Of a DNA stretch of 64,000 bases, positions 1 through 7,242 are shown piece by piece. The stretch is from CAVYXZ01 sp965223835. Lineage in GTDB: Bacteria; Chloroflexota; Anaerolineae; Aggregatilineales; Phototrophicaceae. The notes under the pieces are model-generated. The model was given only the letters and a program-made list of their open reading frames with translations, was not told the DNA's origin and searched no databases. The stretch is from NCBI GenBank assembly GCA_965223835.1, contig CBDCXQ010000001.1:620001-684000 (forward strand). Reading direction: 5' to 3'. The stretch's first letter is position 1. Every line of letters starts with the position of its first letter. The translations under genes and the position numbers were made by a program.

Positions 1-2
1 AC

Positions 3-293
3 AGCGGTTTGGCAGTCGGCAACCTGACCGTGCAGGCGCTGGCGGAAGGCTTGATGCTGCGTCAGATGGGTGGCATCGACCGCGACAAAGCCCGACAGGT
101 TTACGACATTCCCGCCGACTATGAAGCCATTTGCGGCCTGGCAATCGGCTATCCGGCTGATCCTAATACCCTGCCCGATGAACAACGCGAACGCGAAACC
201 GCCCCCCGCGTGCGCAAGGCGCTGAGCGAGTTTGTGTTCACCGGCGAATGGGGTCAGGCTTCAAAGCTGGTTGATGGTCAGGACCAGGCATAG
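3..293 (+). CDS. Nitroreductase family protein, C-terminal part (cut by window edge)
   Basis: The reading frame is already open at the left edge, so only the last 96 codons are present. The visible part opens with a helix like the flavin-domain segment of nitroreductases (VGNLTVQALAEGLML, then RQMGG). It continues with 'AICGLAIGYPAD' and a basic R-x-x-L-S-E-F-V tail, both typical of the C-terminal strand of this FMN-dependent NAD(P)H oxidoreductase family. The substrate cannot be told. It ends 13 bases before the convergent O-methyltransferase gene. The family call rests on recalled motifs and on the C-terminal third only. Confidence 0.7.
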   Translation, partial: SGLAVGNLTVQALAEGLMLRQMGGIDRDKARQVYDIPADYEAICGLAIGYPADPNTLPDEQRERETAPRVRKALSEFVFTGEWGQASKLVDGQDQA

Positions 294-306
294 TCCTGTA
301 ACATGC

Positions 307-945
307 CTATTCCAGTTTGATACCAGCGGCCATGCCATCACCAATGGCGAAGATGGTGCTGTAGAGACGCTTATTCGCAGCCAGTGCCTGATTGAATTCG
401 TGCATAATCCGGTCATCATCGCTTTGCGGGTCCATGACGCGGCCCCCACGAAAAGCATTATGTGCGGTGACGATTCCACCAATCCGCAAGTTCTCAACCG
501 CCCAGTCCAGGTATTGCGGATAGCTACCTTTGTCGGCATCGATGAACACCAGATCAAACGGACCCGACCCCGTGAGTTTGGCTAATGATTGCAGCCCAGG
601 ACCTTCCAGCAGTTCAACCTGTTGACTGAGGCCAGCCCGTTCGAAACTGGCACGGGCAACTGCTGCGTGTTTGCTACTGGCTTCCAGCGTATACAATTTG
701 CCGGTGACGGGCAGGGCACGGGCCAGCCAGGTCCCGCTATACCCGGCCAGGGTGCCGATTTCGACCACTTTTTGGGCTTGTGTGACCTTGACCAGAAATT
801 GTAGCAACCGGCCTTCCTGCGGTGCGAGGCTGATTTGTGGCATGTCATTGCGACGCGTTTCGGCCTGAATCGTTGTCAAAACGTCATCTTCGGCTGCGAA
901 AAGGTCGGTAACATACTGTTCAAATGTCTGCTGCTTATCTGCCAT
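307..945 (-). CDS. SAM-dependent O-methyltransferase (caffeoyl-CoA OMT-like)
   Basis: A class I methyltransferase of 212 residues. The SAM-binding motif I is 'VVEIGTLAGYSGTWLA' and the metal/substrate motif is 'VFIDADKGSYPQYL', with the Asp residues that bind a divalent cation in cation-dependent catechol/caffeoyl-CoA O-methyltransferases. 'GGIVTAHNAFRGGRV' is the usual following segment. I start it at the ATG at 945, which has GGGAG eight bases upstream, rather than the TTG at 951. It lies 20 bases downstream of rnz on the same strand and is probably cotranscribed. The acceptor is unknown; bacterial members often act on small phenolics. Confidence 0.88.
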   Translation of the reverse strand: MADKQQTFEQYVTDLFAAEDDVLTTIQAETRRNDMPQISLAPQEGRLLQFLVKVTQAQKVVEIGTLAGYSGTWLARALPVTGKLYTLEASSKHAAVARASFERAGLSQQVELLEGPGLQSLAKLTGSGPFDLVFIDADKGSYPQYLDWAVENLRIGGIVTAHNAFRGGRVMDPQSDDDRIMHEFNQALAANKRLYSTIFAIGDGMAAGIKLE

Positions 946-965
946 GCTCAAAGCTCCCGTTTTAC

Positions 966-1928
966 TTAGTCCTGTGGATTGTGATGTGATGCTTGTTTCT
1001 TTTTGACCGGTTGGCCGCGCTGTAAGACAAAATGATCCATATCCCTTGCTACATAGGCATCGGGGAATACCGCCCGTGCCTCGGCAATAATATCGCGTTC
1101 GCGGTAGCGCCGCGAGACATGCGTGAGGATCAGCGTTTTGACACCGGTTTCGCTTGCCAGGGTAGCGGCCTGTTTGGCAGTAATATGGCCGAAGGCTTGG
1201 GCCGTATCCGCATCATCTTCCAGAAAAGTGGCCTCGATCACCAGGGCGTCGGCATCCTTAACGTATTCGTGGATATTATCCGTGCGGCCCACGTCACCGA
1301 TATGGACCAGTTTGACACCGGGTATCGCATCACCCAGTACCATCTCTGGTGTGATGACCCGGCCATCGGCCAGCGTAACGGATTCGCCGCGCACCAGGTC
1401 GCCGCGAATCGGGCCAGCAGGAACGCCGAGTGCTTCGGCCTTTTCAACCAGAAAAGGGCTGTGCGTTTTTTGCTGAAAGATGAAGCCGAAATTGCCCCGC
1501 CCGCGATGCGTGACCGGGAAGGCGTGGACGGTATAATCTTTGGCTTCGATCATTTTGCCAGGGCGCAAATCAATCAAATGCGGTTTAATTGGGAGCCGGT
1601 CAAAATCGAGCACGACACCGTACAATAATTTTTGCACCCGGTTGAGGGTATGTTCGCCGCCCCAGATCTCGATCTCATCGATATTTTCCCAGCGTACAAA
1701 GGTTGAGATCAACCCGCCCAAACCCAGAATATGATCGAGGTGGGCATGTGTCAAAAATATCCGATTGAGGCGTTTGAAGCCGATGCCGCTGCGCAAAATC
1801 TGGCGCTGGGTGCCTTCGCCACAGTCGATCAAAAAGCGTTGTTCACCGGCCAGAATGGCCTGTGAGGGGAGACCGCGATAAACCGATGGTGCCGAGGCCG
1901 ATGTTCCAAGAAAGACGATTTCAAACAT
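966..1928 (-). CDS. rnz: Ribonuclease Z (tRNA 3' processing endonuclease)
   Basis: This is a metallo-beta-lactamase-fold nuclease that removes 3' trailers from tRNA precursors. The zinc motif H61-A-H63-L-D65-H66 is intact. Later ligands and catalytic positions are also visible: 'VTHRGRGNFGF', 'ALVIEATFLEDD', 'FGHITAKQAA' and 'LILTHVSRRY'. At 320 residues it matches the short tRNase Z form. The N-terminus MFEIVFLGTSASAPS is standard, so the start is secure. The start codon begins one base after the stop of the upstream GT-C gene, which suggests shared transcription with a functionally unrelated gene. Confidence 0.95.
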   Translation of the reverse strand: MFEIVFLGTSASAPSVYRGLPSQAILAGEQRFLIDCGEGTQRQILRSGIGFKRLNRIFLTHAHLDHILGLGGLISTFVRWENIDEIEIWGGEHTLNRVQKLLYGVVLDFDRLPIKPHLIDLRPGKMIEAKDYTVHAFPVTHRGRGNFGFIFQQKTHSPFLVEKAEALGVPAGPIRGDLVRGESVTLADGRVITPEMVLGDAIPGVKLVHIGDVGRTDNIHEYVKDADALVIEATFLEDDADTAQAFGHITAKQAATLASETGVKTLILTHVSRRYRERDIIAEARAVFPDAYVARDMDHFVLQRGQPVKKKQASHHNPQD

Positions 1929-1929
1929 T

Positions 1930-3966
1930 TTATTCTACTGTGATTGTGTTGGCAGCGAGAAAGAGGCGCGTGCCGCGTGCCTGATTGTTGACCAGTACCG
2001 GCAGACGCATGTCATCTGTATCCTGATAGGCACCAATCGAAATGGTGTAGTTCCCCGCCGGGGTCGAGTTGGGTAGTTGCACAAACGTGATCTGAATAAA
2101 GACGTCACGCGGGCGCAACTGCGTCGCCAGCACGCTGAGCGTATCGGTCTGGGAAATGATCGCTACCGGGTCGGAGAGCACATGGGTGAACAGCCGGATG
2201 TCGGGCGGCGGCGGTCCTTCAACCCGCCAGTAACCGATTGATGTGATGATGTCGCCCGGCTGGAATATAGTCGGCGGCAGATGCTCATACCCCAAAAAGG
2301 TCACATTGCCTCCAAATGCTACCGGTGGCAATGTGACCTCGGCACCGCCCGGTGCTTCCGGGGCATATGTTACCGGGGTTGTCGTTGTAAATTCTCCAAT
2401 TTTGTCGGCTAACTGCGCACTGACATTCATCAGGATGACAGCATCGGGTGGCAGGTCGTCAGTGGCTTGCAGCTTGCCCCGCATCAACCAGTCCTGCAAA
2501 TAGGGATGGACATCGGCGAGTGAATCCTCGTTGGTCATGATAATTTGCTGGTGTTCGCCACCGTTGGTTAAGATCAGACCCGTGCCACAATCCGCGTAGC
2601 GAATGTCACGATTGCGACTATGCATCATCAACAGTAAAAGCTGGGTTTCGCTTAGCTCTGACCGGGGTGTTGTGCGTGAAATAGTGGGTGTACAAATCAC
2701 CGTCGGCAAGGTATGGGCGGTGCGGTCAATGTGATTGGCGATCTGGCCCAGGCGTCCGTTGAAGCTGGCATAGACTGCCGGGACTTGCGGCCATTTGACG
2801 AACAGGTCCTGGGTCAACCACACTACATTGAATCCCAATAACGCGACGAATCCCAACCACAAAAGCAGTTGCGCCTGACCCTTGAGTTTGGTGTACAGGG
2901 ATGTTACACCCAGCCCAAAAAACAGCGCCAGCATGGGCAGTATTACCACTATCGTCTGGAAATCGGGGCTGTTGTTGCTTAAGAAGGCGACCGGCAGCAA
3001 GAACAGCAAGCTCACCAGCGGCAACAGGAAGCGGGGACGCCGCCAGTTACGTACCGCCATGACAACACCCACGATAATGAGCAGCCCGCTCAACGGGTCC
3101 ACTAACGGGCGTCCTGGAACATTGGTGATTACTGACTCATCCCCAATGCCAACGATGCCCACCAGGCTGTCAAATATTGCGGCTAAAGGTGGCTTCGTCC
3201 AGATATGATAATCGCCTAATAAACGGCTGGCTGCGGCCAAATCAGGCAAGCGAATGCTGGAAATGAGGTAGGGCATGGCAACGATGATCATCATCAAGAT
3301 CGCAAAGCCGATGTAGCTGAGGGTTCGTCGTGACAATTTGTGCGGTGAAGCAACCATGTAAATGATAAAGATGATGACGCCCAGCACCAGCAACAGGTGC
3401 GCCGGATGGATATAAAAACCCAATCCGAGCAGCAACCCTAATGCGGCAAAGGGCGTTGTGCCGGGTTCGCGGGGTGGGGCTTGATAATAGACCGGGAGTG
3501 CCCGTGCCAGCGCCAATAATACGCCGGCAATCAGCAACAACAGCAGCGCATCACGGCCAACCGTGCGTGCCAGAATGGTCGGCCACAAGCCCAGGACGAG
3601 CAGCGCCAGCGCCGCTACCCCGCCCAACGGTCCATAGAGCCGGGTCGCCAGTGCATAGATGACCGCCAGCATCAATATACTTGCCATGACCGACAGTAAG
3701 CGATAACTGATTAATCCGCGCCCGGTAATGGCCGTCGTCGCGGCAAGCAGGGTGGGATAGAGGCCCTCCCGTCCGCCAGTTGCCCCTAATGACTCCAGGT
3801 TGTAAAAGACCGAGACATTGCCGTTACGAACGGTTTCAGCGATGCGAATCGCCGTGATCTCGTCCGCTGAAAATCCCGGCGGTAGCGCTGCCAGATTCCA
3901 GAAGCGTACACCGGCCCCCAACAGCAAGAGGATGGTGGCTAGCGCAAACCCAATTCGACTCGACAA
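1930..3966 (-). CDS. GT-C membrane glycosyltransferase (GT39/ArnT-like) with C-terminal beta domain
   Basis: A 678-residue protein with many hydrophobic segments over the first ~400 residues, then a soluble C-terminal part. The first extracytoplasmic loop carries D35-E36 in 'GFSADEITAI', the acidic position used for catalysis in PMT/ArnT-type GT-C enzymes, which use polyprenol-phosphate sugars outside the membrane. The last ~150 residues (from 'VTFLGYEHLPPTIF') look like an all-beta domain. The same architecture recurs in three GT-C genes at 36.9-42.6 kb. It sits downstream of the glycosidase array and one base upstream of rnz. Donor and acceptor are unknown. Confidence 0.8.
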   Translation of the reverse strand: MSSRIGFALATILLLLGAGVRFWNLAALPPGFSADEITAIRIAETVRNGNVSVFYNLESLGATGGREGLYPTLLAATTAITGRGLISYRLLSVMASILMLAVIYALATRLYGPLGGVAALALLVLGLWPTILARTVGRDALLLLLIAGVLLALARALPVYYQAPPREPGTTPFAALGLLLGLGFYIHPAHLLLVLGVIIFIIYMVASPHKLSRRTLSYIGFAILMMIIVAMPYLISSIRLPDLAAASRLLGDYHIWTKPPLAAIFDSLVGIVGIGDESVITNVPGRPLVDPLSGLLIIVGVVMAVRNWRRPRFLLPLVSLLFLLPVAFLSNNSPDFQTIVVILPMLALFFGLGVTSLYTKLKGQAQLLLWLGFVALLGFNVVWLTQDLFVKWPQVPAVYASFNGRLGQIANHIDRTAHTLPTVICTPTISRTTPRSELSETQLLLLMMHSRNRDIRYADCGTGLILTNGGEHQQIIMTNEDSLADVHPYLQDWLMRGKLQATDDLPPDAVILMNVSAQLADKIGEFTTTTPVTYAPEAPGGAEVTLPPVAFGGNVTFLGYEHLPPTIFQPGDIITSIGYWRVEGPPPPDIRLFTHVLSDPVAIISQTDTLSVLATQLRPRDVFIQITFVQLPNSTPAGNYTISIGAYQDTDDMRLPVLVNNQARGTRLFLAANTITVE

Positions 3967-4064
3967 TTGGATAATCCCCCGAATGGAGCGCTAAGTACAA
4001 AATAAAGGGTATTCACAACGCAATCGAGCAGAATATTGCCCGGTAGATTCTGGTCAGGCGTTGC

Positions 4065-4571
4065 TCATAAGGCCGTTGCCCAGGCGGTAAAAGCCAACAC
4101 CAGAATGCCCAGTCCGGCATTGATCCAGGTGAGCCGAACTTCAAACCGGCGCAGACGGGACCATTCATCCTGATTGTCTTTGGCTCGTTCGGCCAACATA
4201 CTGGCTCGTTCCAGTGCTGGTGCCACCCAGAACTGTAGAATCACGCCACAGATAACCATGCCCCCGACCGCAATATGCTTCAGCAAAATCGCCTGGCTCC
4301 AGACGTTGGTGAATTGTAGCACACCTTCATAATTTGGGTCAGCCGTCATCTGGAATAAGCCGGTCACCACCAATACCACGAGGCTAAAGTTGCTGAGCGG
4401 CAGAAACCGCTGGCGCAGGCGCGTCAAAAAACGGTACATGCCCGGATTATCGGCCAGCAAGCGGCGCGTCTCCGGCCAGACCAATATGGTTAAAATCACC
4501 AGCCCGCCAATCCAGACGACCGTTGCCAGCAGATGGAAGAACAGGCTAATCACAAGGGTCGACTGGGACAA
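4065..4571 (-). CDS. Small CopD-like integral membrane protein
   Basis: About 168 residues with four predicted membrane helices: 'LVISLFFHLLATVVWIGG', a second around 'LSNFSLVVLVVTGLFQM', a third around 'HIAVGGMVICGVILQF' and a C-terminal one. The His in helix 1 and the HIAVGG segment resemble the CopD/DUF2269-type membrane domain, which in some members binds haem or copper. I chose the TTG at 4571 because GGAGG lies nine bases upstream. An ATG at 4595 and a GTG at 4577 are alternatives; longer forms overlap the upstream glycosidase gene more. The overlap suggests translational coupling. Function not established. Confidence 0.62.
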   Translation of the reverse strand: MSQSTLVISLFFHLLATVVWIGGLVILTILVWPETRRLLADNPGMYRFLTRLRQRFLPLSNFSLVVLVVTGLFQMTADPNYEGVLQFTNVWSQAILLKHIAVGGMVICGVILQFWVAPALERASMLAERAKDNQDEWSRLRRFEVRLTWINAGLGILVLAFTAWATAL

Positions 4572-5784
4572 GACCACGCGCCTCCGGGCTACCATTAAAG
4601 CGAGCGGGAATAACACGATCGCCACAATATTTTGCCATATTCGCCAGATCTTTATAGGCGGGTCGGCTGGCCCCGTTAGGAAAAACAATCGACCACCAGT
4701 ATTCCTCGTCGGCTTCGGTCCAGGCCGGGTCGGCGACATAAATCGTCGTCATCAATCCCATCCAGGGCCGCCAGTGGTCCGCCGCGTACTGGTAGGCCTC
4801 AACCAGATATTGGGCCTGGGTATCTTCGTCTACCGCATACCAGGAATAATCCGGGTTGATACCGGTGGTATCCATGTTCCACCCCATTTCCAAAATCGCC
4901 ATTTGCCGCGCCGCATCGCCATTGGCAACCATGATCTCACGCAGGTCTTCAACCCGGCGAAACGTAAAGAAGCGCTGACTGCCGCTGGCAACGGCTTCGT
5001 CCGGACTAAGCTGCGGGGCGGAGTAGCCCGGTGCGTGAACCCCAACCACATCGATATATTGCTGGAAATCGGCGTCGTACAGCGCCTGTAAATATTGGTC
5101 ATCTGGCTGGGCGATCTCACAGCAATCGCCAGTGGGCGATAATCCGGCAGAGATGATGATGGCGGCGGGGTCGGCGGCCCGAATCGCCGCACTACAGCGC
5201 CGCAACATCTCAACATAGGTCGCGACGTCGGGTGGCTGGTTGCCCCATTCACGGCTCAGGTTGGGTTCGTTCCACACCTGATAGGCAGCGATGCGGCCTG
5301 GATAGCGACTGGCAACTGCACCACAGTATGCGGCCCAGTCGTCCATAAATGCCGGTTCCGGTGGGATGTCGATGAAATCAACATCTTTGACACCGGTTGA
5401 ATTGGGATGGACCCAGTCGGGCGCATCGCTCAGCCGGACCACGAGTTCCAGGTTGCGCCGCTCGGTTTCGCCCAGGATCTGGTCCATCCGCGCAAAATTC
5501 CATTCGCCGGGTCCCGGTTCGACATCTTCCCAGGCGACGATTTGCTTGACATGGCTGAAGACCATGCGCTGAATCATATCGAGGCGCAACCCGGCGAAAC
5601 CGTCATCCCACCATAGAAAGGCATGGATGCCATACGTCAAGGGTGTGAAGGGTGGATCTACGACGGCAGCAGCGGCGAAGGGATCGGCTGGTGGTCGGTT
5701 GGCTAACCCAACGGCGATCAGTAATCCAATCAGGACCAGCAGCACGATACTGATCCTGAGGCGACGCTGTTGTAAAACGGCCAT
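4546..5784 (-). CDS. Membrane-anchored TIM-barrel glycoside hydrolase, array member 4
   Basis: 412 residues: one N-terminal membrane helix (residues ~9-28), then a cellulase-like (clan A type) barrel. 'YQVWNEPNLSREWG' places the likely acid/base Glu at 173, and 'MAILEMGWN' the likely nucleophile Glu at 299. Other shared signatures of this array are 'VAWEDVEPGPGEWNFA' and 'IIISAGLSPTG'. I start at the ATG at 5784, which shares its A with the upstream stop (TGATG), rather than the GTG at 5820. The active domain would lie outside the cytoplasmic membrane. The substrate is unknown; GH5 and GH39-type enzymes share these motifs. Confidence 0.8.
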   Translation of the reverse strand: MAVLQQRRLRISIVLLVLIGLLIAVGLANRPPADPFAAAAVVDPPFTPLTYGIHAFLWWDDGFAGLRLDMIQRMVFSHVKQIVAWEDVEPGPGEWNFARMDQILGETERRNLELVVRLSDAPDWVHPNSTGVKDVDFIDIPPEPAFMDDWAAYCGAVASRYPGRIAAYQVWNEPNLSREWGNQPPDVATYVEMLRRCSAAIRAADPAAIIISAGLSPTGDCCEIAQPDDQYLQALYDADFQQYIDVVGVHAPGYSAPQLSPDEAVASGSQRFFTFRRVEDLREIMVANGDAARQMAILEMGWNMDTTGINPDYSWYAVDEDTQAQYLVEAYQYAADHWRPWMGLMTTIYVADPAWTEADEEYWWSIVFPNGASRPAYKDLANMAKYCGDRVIPARFNGSPEARGLVPVDPCD

Positions 5785-7232
5785 CAACTGCTGGTACGCT
5801 CCTGATATTCGCGTTGCCACTGACCAACCGCATCATAGATCGGACGGAAGTTCCAGTCTTTGCCGATCATGGAATAGGGGACATTATCATTGCTGGGGTC
5901 CCAACCGGCCTGGGGTCCATAATTGAAATTCCAGATGAACGCCAACCAGACGGTGCCCCATTCTTCCATGTTATTGAGCGCTTCAATTGTCCAGTCGGCC
6001 TGCTCTTCCAGCGTATTGTCATTGGCAAACCCAAAGCCTTCGGGCGATCCACCCAGATCTTCGGTCACGGCCCAGCCGAATTCTGTGATGCACAATGGCT
6101 GGTCTGACCCTGCCAGTTCAATCTTGTTGGCGTAAGTCTGCAGGGTGCTGTAGAAACTCCAACTGTGATGCGGGTTATCAAATGGCCCCCGGTAGGTAGC
6201 GGTTGGGTCGTTCGTCACGTTATTCCAGGGCACGCTGGGGCCGATATTATAGCCGTTGTGATGGGCACCCACACAGTCGGCATAGTTCAACATCCCGGCG
6301 CTAATCAGGCTGTCAAAATAAACGAAGTCATCAATCGCCGAGATGCGTCCGTCGGGTTCGGTCCAACCGCCAGTAGGTGCCAGCGCACCACTAATGATGA
6401 TGATGCCGGGGTCAACCGCTTTGACAGTTGTCGCCGTCACCCGTAGCAATTCAACATAATTGGCGGCAATCAGACCCTGCGTAGAGGTCCATTCGCGGTC
6501 CAGATTTTGCTCATTCCAGACTTCAACGCCATGAACCATATTGGGATAACGCTCGACCAGTGCTTTAACGAAATCCGCGTAGATCTGCGGATCAGCCGGG
6601 GGGCCGTGCTGGCTGAGGTTAACACCCGGTTCACGTGCCCACTCTGGCGCTGTGACAATTGACAGCATCACTTTGAGGCCATAATCCGATGCCAGCGGCA
6701 GCGAAAGATCCAGCGCGGCCCAATTGTACTGACCCTGTGCGGGTTCGACATCTTCCCAGCGTACCTGTTGCTTAAACCATTCCAGCCCTAATTTGTCCCG
6801 CACTTCCCGCATCCAGAGTTCTTGATTCTCCGGGTCAAGGTCCGGGCTGACCTGCACCTGGGTGCCGACCTGGAATGTTCGGTTATCGACAGGCAGTGGC
6901 GTTGCGAGAATCGGCGCTTCGGTGGGTGCGTCGGTCGGTTCACTCGCCTGGACCACAGTGGTTGGCTGCGATTGCTGTTCCAGCGTGGCGGTTGCTGGTT
7001 GCTGGGGCAACGCCGTCGGGAAGTCGATGGTTGGTAAAGCAGCAGCCGCAATGGGACTGGCGGGCGGTAAAACCAGATTACCCGTATCGTTGATAGGATT
7101 GGGTGGGTTCACCACGCCATACACCATGTAGATGGCAACAAAGGTACAGGCTCCCATCACCAGCGTGATACCGCTCCAGATTACGGCAAAGGTTCGTACG
7201 CGCCGCTTCAGTGTTTGTGGTTGTGTAGCCAT
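5784..7232 (-). CDS. Membrane-anchored TIM-barrel glycoside hydrolase, array member 3
   Basis: 482 residues: an N-terminal signal anchor (about residues 15-37), a Pro/Thr/Gln-rich linker to about residue 118, then the barrel. Expected catalytic residues are Glu241 in 'VEVWNEQNLDREW' (NEQN in place of the more common NEPN) and Glu384 in 'CITEFGW'. The start at 7232 has a strong AAAGGAGG four bases upstream and avoids overlap with the preceding gene. The gene ends with a TGATG coupling to array member 4. It is a divergent paralogue of the proteins at 7243-10191 and 10268-11935. Secretion and cell-surface retention are inferred. Confidence 0.8.
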   Translation of the reverse strand: MATQPQTLKRRVRTFAVIWSGITLVMGACTFVAIYMVYGVVNPPNPINDTGNLVLPPASPIAAAALPTIDFPTALPQQPATATLEQQSQPTTVVQASEPTDAPTEAPILATPLPVDNRTFQVGTQVQVSPDLDPENQELWMREVRDKLGLEWFKQQVRWEDVEPAQGQYNWAALDLSLPLASDYGLKVMLSIVTAPEWAREPGVNLSQHGPPADPQIYADFVKALVERYPNMVHGVEVWNEQNLDREWTSTQGLIAANYVELLRVTATTVKAVDPGIIIISGALAPTGGWTEPDGRISAIDDFVYFDSLISAGMLNYADCVGAHHNGYNIGPSVPWNNVTNDPTATYRGPFDNPHHSWSFYSTLQTYANKIELAGSDQPLCITEFGWAVTEDLGGSPEGFGFANDNTLEEQADWTIEALNNMEEWGTVWLAFIWNFNYGPQAGWDPSNDNVPYSMIGKDWNFRPIYDAVGQWQREYQERTSS

Positions 7233-7242
7233 AGTGCCTCCT

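Noticed and set aside
4390..5091. 233-codon plus-strand ORF opposite the CopD-like and glycosidase genes
   Set aside because: It is antisense to two genes with clear domain signatures, and its product is low-complexity and unrecognisable.
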